Below, piece by piece: positions 43,785-51,323 of a DNA stretch of 54,581 nucleotides. The stretch lies in NCBI GenBank assembly GCA_913051655.1, contig CAJXHI010000020.1:1-54581 (forward strand), in the 5' to 3' direction. Under the pieces are notes generated by a model. That model had not been told where the DNA came from and did no database searches. It saw nothing but the letters and a program-made list of their open reading frames with translations. A program made the translations under genes and the position numbers. Each line of letters begins with the position of its first letter. Position 1 is the first letter of the stretch. This DNA comes from an uncultured Alphaproteobacteria bacterium (GTDB taxonomy: Bacteria; Pseudomonadota; Alphaproteobacteria; Rhodobacterales; Rhodobacteraceae).

Positions 43785-45266
43785 ATGGGAAACGTAAAGT
43801 CATATAAGATGCTGATTGATGGTGCCTGGGTAAATGCCTCAGACGGTAAGATGTTTGACAGCACAAACCCTTCAACTGGTGAAGTCTGGAGCCGTGTACC
43901 CGAAGCTACGGCAGAAGACGTAGACCGCGCCGTCGAAGCCGCACATCGAGCCTTTAGCTCTGGTCTATGGTCGGACATGTTGCCGACACAGCGCGGTGCG
44001 TGCCTTCGCAAACTCGCAGAGCTTTTGGCAGAGAGATCCGAAAGTCTCGGACGGACCGAAAGCATCGACACTGGTAAAATGCTCAAAGAAACGCGCTGGC
44101 AGGCAAAATACATTGCTGAGTTTTTTCAATTTTATGCAGGATGCGCTGATAAAATCTCTGGTGATGTGCTGCCCATAGACAAACCTGACATGTTTGTTTT
44201 CACAAATCGTGAACCCCTTGGAGTAGTTGCCGCAGTGGTCCCTTGGAATTCACAATTGTTCTTGGTCGCTGTCAAAATCGGTCCCGCACTGGCTGCAGGT
44301 AATACCGTTGTTTTGAAGGCGTCCGAACACGCCTCTGCCGCAATGCTAGAATTTGGAAAATTGGTCGAACAGGCCGGGTTTCCTCCAGGAGTTATCAATA
44401 TCGTCACAGGCCATGGAGATCCTTGTGGACGCGCGTTGACTAGCCACCCCAAGGTTGCGCGTATTTCCTTTACCGGAGGGTCCAATGCGGCAAAATATGT
44501 GCTACATAACTCAGCTGAAAACTTTGCGGAAGTATCTCTCGAATTGGGTGGAAAATCTCCGTTCATAGTATTTGATGACGCCGATATCGAAAGCGCAGTC
44601 AACGGATCTATTGCTGGAATTTTTGGAGCGACCGGTCAGAGTTGTGTGGCAGGTTCACGCCTTTATCTACACGAAAATATCGCTGATGAATTCCTCGCGC
44701 GAATAATACCGTTGGCTAAAGCCATCGTAATCGGCGATCCTCTTTTGGAAGAAACGCAAATGGGACCGTTATGCACCACAGGGCAGATGAGTTGTGTCGA
44801 AAAAGAAGTGGCCCGAGCCATCAGTGAGGGGGGTACAGTTTTGTGCGGCGGCAAGCGTCCCGAAGGCAGGGCGGGCAATTATTATGAACCCACGATTGTG
44901 GAATGCCCACGTCAGGACATGCATATTGTGGATACTGAAATGTTTGGCCCAGTTCTAAGCGTTTTGCGTTTTAAGGAAGAGGCAGAAGTCATTGACCTTG
45001 CGAACGATACTGTCCACGGTCTTGCAGCAGGTATTTTCACCAAAGACAGTGCGAGATCTTTGCGCGTGGCCAAAGCAGTCCGGGCAGGGATTGTGTGGGT
45101 CAATACTTATCGAGTTGTTTCTCCGATCGCAGAATTTGGAGGCGTGAAAGGATCAGGATACGGACGCGAAAGCGGTTTTCAAGCGATGTACGATTACACG
45201 CGCCCCAAAACAATCTGGATGAACACATCTTCAGAACCAATGGCTAACCCCTTTGTAATGCGTTGA
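43785..45266 (+). CDS. Aldehyde dehydrogenase (NAD(P)-dependent, ALDH superfamily)
   Basis: Oxidises an aldehyde to its acid. Catalytic Cys287 is in GATGQSCVAGSRL, general base Glu253 in VSLELGGKSP, the cofactor-site FTGGSNAAKYV near 229-239, and the substrate-anchoring VVPWNSQ near residue 151. Length 493 is normal. It is the first gene of ALDH-LLM-hydratase-dehydrogenase and has a strong GGAGGG ribosome-binding site. In this setting it could oxidise 4-trimethylaminobutyraldehyde to gamma-butyrobetaine, malic semialdehyde to malate, or the aldehyde made by the adjacent monooxygenase; the sequence does not decide. Confidence 0.92.
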   Translation: MGNVKSYKMLIDGAWVNASDGKMFDSTNPSTGEVWSRVPEATAEDVDRAVEAAHRAFSSGLWSDMLPTQRGACLRKLAELLAERSESLGRTESIDTGKMLKETRWQAKYIAEFFQFYAGCADKISGDVLPIDKPDMFVFTNREPLGVVAAVVPWNSQLFLVAVKIGPALAAGNTVVLKASEHASAAMLEFGKLVEQAGFPPGVINIVTGHGDPCGRALTSHPKVARISFTGGSNAAKYVLHNSAENFAEVSLELGGKSPFIVFDDADIESAVNGSIAGIFGATGQSCVAGSRLYLHENIADEFLARIIPLAKAIVIGDPLLEETQMGPLCTTGQMSCVEKEVARAISEGGTVLCGGKRPEGRAGNYYEPTIVECPRQDMHIVDTEMFGPVLSVLRFKEEAEVIDLANDTVHGLAAGIFTKDSARSLRVAKAVRAGIVWVNTYRVVSPIAEFGGVKGSGYGRESGFQAMYDYTRPKTIWMNTSSEPMANPFVMR

Positions 45267-45278
45267 GAAGGCAGATAC

Positions 45279-46313
45279 ATGAAATTTCAACTCGCGGTTA
45301 ATTTAGAACGTATGGATGACAGCATTGATATGCGCGATGTCGCCAAACACACGCTTGATATGGTGCAGATGGCAGACGACGGAGGATTCAATATTGTTTG
45401 GGCAGCAGAGCACCATGCGCTTGAAATGACGATTGCCCCCAACCCCTTTCAAATTCTCACATGGTGGGCGAAGGAGACAAACAACATGCGCCTGGGAACC
45501 GCTGTTGTAAACGCGGCCTACTGGCATCCTATCAATCTTGCTGGTGAAGCAGCCTTTCTTGATTTAATCTCAGGGGGACGGCTTGAATTTGGCATCGGTT
45601 CTGGCGCGTATCAACGCGAATTTGATCGTATGCATCCGGGCCTCAAACAAACAGAGGGCTGGCGTTACATGCAGGAAATGCTCCCAGTTGTGCGCGGTCT
45701 TTGGAAGGGCGATGTGGAACATAATGGTGAATTTTGGCAGTTTCCCTCCGCCACATCCTGCCCAAAACCTCTGCAGCCAGAAGTACCAGTCTGGGTCGCT
45801 GCTCGCTCCCCAATTACCTATGATTACGCGCTGCGCGAAAAATGTAATGTCATGAGCTGGCCTTTGACACGAGGTTTTGAGGAAGCCGAACTTTACAAAA
45901 ATCATCTCGATGAAGCAATTGAAAAGGCCAACAATGGATTTCGACCTACCTTTGCCATGATGCGCCATGCCGCCGTTTATGACAATCATAATGACAGGGA
46001 CGAAGCGATCCGTGCAATTCAAACCGTTCTGGGTCAGTTCGAAAATCTTTTTCGGGATATAGATGACGTCCATAATGGTTTCCCCCAAAAGATCCCGCTT
46101 GATGAACTGCAAAGTCGAGAACAGTATCAACCAGACATGTTGGAGGAAAATCTGCTTTTTGGTTCACCTGATACTGTGATCGAAAAACTAAGACGCTACG
46201 ATTCATTGGGAGTAGACGAATTCGTTTATTATGCCAGCATGGGCATGGACATGGATGCGCAGAAACGCTCAATGAAACTGTTCTGCGATGAGGTGATCCC
46301 AGCGTTTCAATGA
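45279..46313 (+). CDS. Luciferase-like (LLM class) flavin-dependent monooxygenase
   Basis: A 344-residue TIM-barrel monooxygenase using reduced FMN from a partner reductase. Family segments are ADDGGFNIVWAAEHH near residue 31, LGTAVVNAAYWHPINLAGEAAFLD near 72, SGGRLEFGIGSG near 97 and GSPDTVIEKLRRYDSLGVDEFVYY near 296. The expected partner is the flavin reductase at 42252-42815. Within a carnitine-type cluster its substrate is unclear: it may oxidise a C-N bond or a carbonyl. It is 12 bases downstream of the ALDH gene and 12 upstream of the hydratase gene, so one transcript is likely. Confidence 0.9.
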   Translation: MKFQLAVNLERMDDSIDMRDVAKHTLDMVQMADDGGFNIVWAAEHHALEMTIAPNPFQILTWWAKETNNMRLGTAVVNAAYWHPINLAGEAAFLDLISGGRLEFGIGSGAYQREFDRMHPGLKQTEGWRYMQEMLPVVRGLWKGDVEHNGEFWQFPSATSCPKPLQPEVPVWVAARSPITYDYALREKCNVMSWPLTRGFEEAELYKNHLDEAIEKANNGFRPTFAMMRHAAVYDNHNDRDEAIRAIQTVLGQFENLFRDIDDVHNGFPQKIPLDELQSREQYQPDMLEENLLFGSPDTVIEKLRRYDSLGVDEFVYYASMGMDMDAQKRSMKLFCDEVIPAFQ

Positions 46314-46325
46314 GGAAATAACGAA

Positions 46326-47129
46326 ATGACAGATGATGTTGAGGTCAAACGTGATGGCCATATTCTTGAAATCACCTTGAACCGCGGGAAGGTGAACGCA
46401 ATTGATGTGCCAACGTCACAAGCGCTCGCCACAGCATTCGGCGAATTGCGCAATGATCCTGCACTGCGCGTTGCTATTTTGACAGGGGGCGGAAATAGGT
46501 TGTTCTCCGCAGGTTGGGACTTAAAGGCGCTCAATAATGGCGAGATGCAGCTCGACAATTGGTGGGAAACAGATGATTACGGCGAAGGCGGCTTTACCGG
46601 TCTCACAGAGAACTGGACGCTCAACAAACCCGTAATCGCCGCAATCAATGGACATGCCATTGGGGGCGGGTTTGAAATGGCGATGGCGTGCGATCTTTTG
46701 ATCGCGGCAGAGCACGCAGAATTTGGCCTTCCGGAAATGCCATTGGGTATTGTGCCAGATGCGGGCGCACTCCAGCGCCTTCCGCGTCGCATTCCGCACA
46801 ACATTGCGATGGAAATGTTTCTTTTGGGTAGACGCATGAGCGCGCAAGAGGCGGCACATTACGGACTTGTGAACAAAGTCGTTCCCAATGAAAGCCTGAT
46901 GGAGGCAGCACGCGAATGGGCGGCGTCTATCGCGTGGTCCGCACCGCTTGCGATGCAGTCAGTCAAAGAAGTACAGCGTGAGATTGAATGCGTTCCATTG
47001 GAAAACGCCTTTCACAAAATGCGCACAGACCCGATGCCGATCTATCGAAAAATGTTGAAATCAAGCGATGCCGCAGAAGGCGTCGCAGCCTTTGTCGAAA
47101 AACGTGAGCCCAAATTCAAAGGGGAATGA
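46326..47129 (+). CDS. Crotonobetainyl-CoA hydratase / CaiD-like enoyl-CoA hydratase
   Basis: Crotonase-fold enzyme that would hydrate crotonobetainyl-CoA to L-carnitinyl-CoA. The oxyanion segment LFSAGWDLKALNNGE (near residues 59-73), the GGFTGLTENWTLNKPVIAAINGHAIGGGFE-type run, and FGLPEMPLGIVPDAGALQRLP follow the CaiD pattern (GWDLKAAAEGE, LPEAKLGIVPDSGG) more closely than generic enoyl-CoA hydratases. Length 267 fits. A GAGGAA ribosome-binding site precedes the start, and the carnitine dehydrogenase-like gene follows after one base. A generic enoyl-CoA hydratase role is the alternative. Confidence 0.85.
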   Translation: MTDDVEVKRDGHILEITLNRGKVNAIDVPTSQALATAFGELRNDPALRVAILTGGGNRLFSAGWDLKALNNGEMQLDNWWETDDYGEGGFTGLTENWTLNKPVIAAINGHAIGGGFEMAMACDLLIAAEHAEFGLPEMPLGIVPDAGALQRLPRRIPHNIAMEMFLLGRRMSAQEAAHYGLVNKVVPNESLMEAAREWAASIAWSAPLAMQSVKEVQREIECVPLENAFHKMRTDPMPIYRKMLKSSDAAEGVAAFVEKREPKFKGE

Positions 47130-47130
47130 A

Positions 47131-48072
47131 GTGTATTCCGACCCAACATCTGTAACCCACATAACAATCATAGGCGCGGGTCCCATTGGTGCAGGCTGGG
47201 CCGCACATTTTCTGGCACGCGGTTATGATGTCAACGCCTATATACACGATCCAAAAGAGCGGGAAAGCTTCGATGCGATCCTTGACACAGCGTGGATCAG
47301 TCTAACCGCTTTGGGCCTGGCAAAAGGCGCAACGCTTGACCGCCTAAGCGTCACAAGTGACTTGAGTTTTGCAATCCAGGACACTGGTTTTATTCAAGAA
47401 AGTGCGCCAGAACGTATTGAATTAAAACAAGCTCTTTACAAAGAACTTGGAGAAATTGTTCCAAAAGACGTTGTAATCGCCTCCTCAACCTCCGGCCTGA
47501 CGATGAGCGACATTCAACAAAACTGTGCCACGCCAGAGCGCTGCGTGATTGGGCATCCTTTTAATCCCCCCTATCTTTTGCCATTGGTTGAAATTGTAGG
47601 TGGGAAGAAAACATCCCCTGACGTAGTCGCATGGGCTGGACAGTTCTACAAAGCTGCCGGTAAATCTCCGCTTATTATGAAAAAGGAAATCCCCGGTTTC
47701 GTTGCAACGCGCCTGCAAGAAGCACTTTGGCGCGAGGCCCTTCACATGGTTGCCAACGGTGAAGCCACTCCTGCCGATATCGACAATGCGCTTATGAATG
47801 GCCCAGCACCGCGCATGGCCGTTCAAGGGCAATGTATGGCGTTTCATGTGGCTTGTGGCGAAGGCGGCATGGCGACAAACCTCGACCAATTTGGTCCAGC
47901 GCTGAAACTTCCATGGACGCGGCTCATTGCCCCTGATTTGACTAAAGAACTTCGTGATCGCATGGTCGATGGGTGTAACGCCATCGCCGGTACGGAAACG
48001 TTTGAAAATATGGCCGCCAAGCGTGATGCACAAATCGTTGCCGTCCTACGAGCAATTCGTGATACCAATTAA
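47131..48072 (+). CDS. L-carnitine dehydrogenase-like 3-hydroxyacid dehydrogenase
   Basis: NAD-dependent dehydrogenase of the 3-hydroxyacyl-CoA dehydrogenase fold. The nucleotide motif GAGPIGAGW is at residues 15-23, FIQESAPERIELK near 89, SSTSGLTMS near 120 (the catalytic-site Ser), GHPFNPPYLLPLVE near 141 (catalytic His), KEIPGFVATRLQEALWREALHMV near 185, and FGPALKLPWTRL near 262. This order matches carnitine dehydrogenases acting on the free acid. The start is GTG at 47131, 7 bases after AGGGG; the frame is open upstream within the hydratase gene. It would make 3-dehydrocarnitine, the substrate of the BKACE enzyme at 49260. Confidence 0.86.
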   Translation: MYSDPTSVTHITIIGAGPIGAGWAAHFLARGYDVNAYIHDPKERESFDAILDTAWISLTALGLAKGATLDRLSVTSDLSFAIQDTGFIQESAPERIELKQALYKELGEIVPKDVVIASSTSGLTMSDIQQNCATPERCVIGHPFNPPYLLPLVEIVGGKKTSPDVVAWAGQFYKAAGKSPLIMKKEIPGFVATRLQEALWREALHMVANGEATPADIDNALMNGPAPRMAVQGQCMAFHVACGEGGMATNLDQFGPALKLPWTRLIAPDLTKELRDRMVDGCNAIAGTETFENMAAKRDAQIVAVLRAIRDTN

Positions 48073-48088
48073 AACTTTTACTTTTTTA

Positions 48089-49111
48089 CTAAATTAATTT
48101 ATTGCGCGTATTTAATGTTTCTAAAAAGCTGCCCAAGGTGCCGGGCCAGTGAGGGGCCTCTTCTTGTTCTGGCCAAGCTTGTCGATTGGCGCTTGGCCTT
48201 CTGCCAAAACATTTTCTAAAGGCATGCGCGAAATGCGACAATGAATTAAAGCCTGAAGCCGTCGCAATTTCTCGTATCCCCAAATCTGTTGAAATCAACA
48301 AAACACGTGCATGCTGAAGACGAAGTAAAAGACCAAATTGTACAATACTGCAGCCCACAGATTTATTGAACTGTCGTTCCAGTTGGCGTTGTGAAAGACC
48401 TACCTGCTCTGCAATTTCTGGGACGCTGAGTGGATCGGCAATATTTGCCTCAATGACTTCGATTGCAGCGCGCACATCTGCGCCAAGTCGTTCCAATCCC
48501 CTCCCAAGCGTTTTACGCTGTGGGTCCCGCCCAGAACGCACAGGATGATGCATCACCTGATTGGAAATTTCTCCAGCTAGCGCCTCTCCATGATCTTCCC
48601 TTATCAATTTCAACATCAGATCAAGCCCAGCGGTTGATCCCGAACAACAAGTGATTTGCCCGCCTTCTGTGAAAAGCTGCTCGCTGATGTCAATATTTGG
48701 AAATTGTTCCTGGAACCCTGCGATATAGGACCAATGTGTGGTTGCCTTTTTCTTTCCCAATAGACCAGCGCGCGCCAAAAGATAGGCGCCCTGCTCTACC
48801 GAACAAACCGCTACACCACGCCGCGCCTGAACACGCAGCCATGAAAATAGTTTGTTATTTGCATACCGCTCAGCTCCCCAGCTTCCAACAACAAATAACA
48901 TATCGTTGCGATTAAGTTGTTCTGGCGGGATTTCACAGCGCACAGACATCGCGTTGCTTGCAGAAATTTCTCCCCCTTCAAAGGAAATATGCTCCACCGC
49001 ATAAAGCGGTGCTGACGAAAGGTAATTTGCGATACGCGGCGCCTCGATAATGTTCATCAGCGAATACATATTGAAGCGTGGCAGTAAGAGACAATAAAGC
49101 GTGCGCGCCAT
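48089..49111 (-). CDS. GlxA/CdhR-type AraC-family transcriptional regulator
   Basis: Two-domain activator: an N-terminal DJ-1/PfpI-like sensor (about 1-190, with CSVEQGAYLLARAGLL) and a C-terminal AraC double helix-turn-helix (about 225-315, SVPEIAEQVGLSQRQLERQFN and GIREIATASGFNSLSHFAHAFRKCFG). This architecture is that of CdhR and GbdR, which control carnitine and glycine betaine catabolism. The frame is open to 49237, but ATG 49111 after GAGGG gives the family start MARTLYCLLLP (340 residues). It lies between the dehydrogenase gene and the divergent BKACE gene, and is the best candidate to bind the shared motif. Confidence 0.88.
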   Translation of the reverse strand: MARTLYCLLLPRFNMYSLMNIIEAPRIANYLSSAPLYAVEHISFEGGEISASNAMSVRCEIPPEQLNRNDMLFVVGSWGAERYANNKLFSWLRVQARRGVAVCSVEQGAYLLARAGLLGKKKATTHWSYIAGFQEQFPNIDISEQLFTEGGQITCCSGSTAGLDLMLKLIREDHGEALAGEISNQVMHHPVRSGRDPQRKTLGRGLERLGADVRAAIEVIEANIADPLSVPEIAEQVGLSQRQLERQFNKSVGCSIVQFGLLLRLQHARVLLISTDLGIREIATASGFNSLSHFAHAFRKCFGRRPSANRQAWPEQEEAPHWPGTLGSFLETLNTRNKLI

Positions 49112-49161
49112 AGACCCTCTTTCCAACGGATTAGTCAAAAACCTAATAAGGCATATCATAT

Positions 49162-49199
49162 ATTTTTCGACGTACAAGTCGTGATATGCGGCGAAAAAT
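49162..49199. promoter_or_regulatory. Inverted motif ATTTTTCG...GGCGAAAAAT in divergent promoter
   Basis: ATTTTTCG (49162-49169) and CGAAAAAT within GGCGAAAAAT (49190-49199) are inverted copies in the gap between the AraC-type gene and the BKACE operon. The decamer GGCGAAAAAT is identical to that at 43712-43721, and both left halves are followed by TACAA within 4-8 bases. A smaller palindrome CGAC-N6-GTCG (49168-49181) lies between the halves. Confidence 0.65.
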
Positions 49200-49259
49200 A
49201 GATACTTTTGATCTGACTTCGATCCAAAATATAGCAAATTAGATGGGAGTATGGCGATT

Positions 49260-50147
49260 ATGAATTACGACGTTGTGGTGACCTGTGCTGTCACAGGCGC
49301 TGGAGACACTACAGGAAAGAGCCCGCATGTCCCCGTAACCCCCAAAGATATTGCCGCCGCGGCGATTGAGGCCGCTAAAGCAGGCGCAGCGATCGCACAT
49401 ATCCATGTACGCGATCCGGAAACGGGCCAGGGATCACGCGACCCAAAGCTGTTTAAAGAAGTTGTAGACCGCGTCCGCGAAAGCGGAACAGACGTGGTAA
49501 TTAATCTTACTGCGGGGATGGGCGGCGATTGGATTCCCTCTGAAGAAGACCCTGCCATGCCAGGCCCTGGCACAGATATGATTTCAGCCGAAGAACGTCT
49601 TATACACGTGCACGAATGCCTTCCGGAAATCTGCTCTCTGGATTGTGGCACGCTTAACTTTGGAAATGGAAACGAGATTTATATTTCAACACCCCCTATG
49701 TTGCGAAAAATGGCGGCCCTCACCAAGGATTGGGGGGTAAAACCAGAGCTGGAGGTGTTCGAGCTCGGCCATATCCGCTTTGCAGCGCAGATGATCCAAG
49801 AGGGAATGATTGCAGAGCCTCCTATGTTTCAAATCTGTCTCGGTATTCCATGGGGGGCAGATCAAAGCGTGGATACGATGAAAGCGATGAAAGACCATCT
49901 TCCACAAGGTGCAAACTGGGCAGGGTTTGGTATTTCACGTATGCAGATGCCTATGGCTGCCACTGCGGTGGCCATGGGAGGCAATGTGCGCGTGGGCTTA
50001 GAAGATAATATATATTTGGATCGTGGTGTTCTTGCGACCAATGGACAACTGGTGACGCGCGCGGTTGAAATTCTGGAACGTATGGGTGCGCGCGCGCTAA
50101 AACCGCAAGAAGCCCGAAACAAGTTGCGCCTGCGCGGCGCTGAGTGA
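49260..50147 (+). CDS. 3-dehydrocarnitine cleavage enzyme (BKACE/DUF849 family)
   Basis: Zinc-dependent beta-keto acid cleavage enzyme that would react 3-dehydrocarnitine with acetyl-CoA to betainyl-CoA and acetoacetate. Zinc ligands His47 and His49 lie in [11 protein letters not shown]; Glu248 (VRVGLEDN) is the other conserved acid. The segments [28 protein letters not shown] and [13 protein letters not shown] agree with carnitine-cluster members such as CdhC. ATG 49260 is preferred: GGGAG lies 10 bases before it but only 1 base before the ATG at 49251. Length is 295. It starts the BKACE-dehydrogenase-synthetase operon. Confidence 0.9.
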   Translation: MNYDVVVTCAVTGAGDTTGKSPHVPVTPKDIAAAAIEAAKAGAAIAHIHVRDPETGQGSRDPKLFKEVVDRVRESGTDVVINLTAGMGGDWIPSEEDPAMPGPGTDMISAEERLIHVHECLPEICSLDCGTLNFGNGNEIYISTPPMLRKMAALTKDWGVKPELEVFELGHIRFAAQMIQEGMIAEPPMFQICLGIPWGADQSVDTMKAMKDHLPQGANWAGFGISRMQMPMAATAVAMGGNVRVGLEDNIYLDRGVLATNGQLVTRAVEILERMGARALKPQEARNKLRLRGAE

Positions 50148-50162
50148 ACGGAGGACGCTTAG

Positions 50163-51323
50163 ATGACTGTCACACTTTCCCTCGAAAATGAGATGCTGCT
50201 AAAAACCGTGCAAACCTTTCTTGAAAGGGAAGTTTATCCACATGAGGACCTCGTTGATCGTATGGGCGAGGTCCCGCTTGACCTCGGCCACCAGATCGAA
50301 GCACGTTCAAAAGAAGCAGGTCTTTTTGCTGCCAATTTGCCCGAAAACGTTGGTGGTGGCGGGTTGAATTACAAAGCCATGTCCATCGTCGAGCGCGAAT
50401 ATGGTAAAACAACCCATGCCCTTCACAGCTGGATCGCACGGCCTACGGAAATTCTTTTGGCCTGTGAGGGGGATCAGATTGAGCGCTACCTTGCTCCGAG
50501 TGTAACAGGCGAAAAGAGAGAGCTTTTTGCTTTGACCGAACCCGAAGCAGGGTCTGACGTGATGGGAATGAAAACCAATGCTCGCCGCGATGGGAAAGAT
50601 TGGATCTTGAACGGTTCAAAACACTTCATCTCAGGACCTGTGATGCCGGATTTCGCTATTGTTTTTGCCGCTACAGGTGTTGATGAAACGCCACGTGGGT
50701 CACGTAAAAGAGTGACGGCCTTTCTGGTTGATACTGGGCTCACCGGTTTTGATTGTCAGGAGGGAAACAAATGTGTCAGTTACAGGGGTTACAAAAACTT
50801 TCAACTCAGCTTTGACAACGTTCGACTTGGCCCAAATCAGATCCTAGGCGAAGAAGGTCGTGGCTTGGAGCTCTCTGGAAAATGGTTGGGTATGGGGCGC
50901 ATCTGGGTGGGCGCAACCTGTTGTGGCAAAGCGGAGCGGATTATGGATATGGCAACTGATTGGGCCGCAAACCGTAAACAATTTGGCAAACCCATCGGCT
51001 CATTTCAGGCGACAGGCTTTCGCCTTGCAGATATGGCGATTGGGTTGCGTACTGCGGATTTGCTTGTTGCCGACGCCGTGCAGCGGGCAGACGAAGGGCG
51101 CATGCAAGATCAAGATGCTGCCATGGTCAAAGTCTACTGCTCAGAAATGCTTAACAAAGTGGCGGATGACACTGTACAGATATTTGGTGGCATGGGGCTG
51201 ATGGAAGAACTACCAATTCAGCGGCTTTGGCGCGATAGCCGGCTTGAGCGGATCTGGGATGGTACAAGCGAGATCCAACGTCATATCATCACACGCTCGA
51301 TCCTAAGACCGCTTGGCGCATGA
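50163..51323 (+). CDS. Acyl-CoA dehydrogenase (candidate gamma-butyrobetainyl-CoA dehydrogenase)
   Basis: FAD-dependent acyl-CoA dehydrogenase fold: ALTEPEAGSDVMGM near residue 126 contacts FAD, FISGPVMPDF near 156, GRGLELSGKWLGMGRIWVGA near 235, RKQFGKPIGSFQA near 272, and the C-terminal RIWDGTSEIQRHII near 363-376. The residue that is the catalytic Glu in short- and medium-chain enzymes (YEGT or WEGT) is Asp366 here. Length is 386. A GGAGG site precedes the start; the stop overlaps the synthetase start (ATGA). In this cluster it may oxidise gamma-butyrobetainyl-CoA to crotonobetainyl-CoA (inference). Confidence 0.9.
   Translation: MTVTLSLENEMLLKTVQTFLEREVYPHEDLVDRMGEVPLDLGHQIEARSKEAGLFAANLPENVGGGGLNYKAMSIVEREYGKTTHALHSWIARPTEILLACEGDQIERYLAPSVTGEKRELFALTEPEAGSDVMGMKTNARRDGKDWILNGSKHFISGPVMPDFAIVFAATGVDETPRGSRKRVTAFLVDTGLTGFDCQEGNKCVSYRGYKNFQLSFDNVRLGPNQILGEEGRGLELSGKWLGMGRIWVGATCCGKAERIMDMATDWAANRKQFGKPIGSFQATGFRLADMAIGLRTADLLVADAVQRADEGRMQDQDAAMVKVYCSEMLNKVADDTVQIFGGMGLMEELPIQRLWRDSRLERIWDGTSEIQRHIITRSILRPLGA

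Noticed and set aside
45570-46130. 186-codon minus-strand frame inside the LLM monooxygenase gene
   Set aside because: Antisense shadow of a gene with clear motifs.
47485-48033. 182-codon minus-strand frame inside the carnitine dehydrogenase-like gene
   Set aside because: Fully antisense to a gene with clear family motifs, no ribosome-binding site and no likeness to known proteins; a codon-bias shadow.
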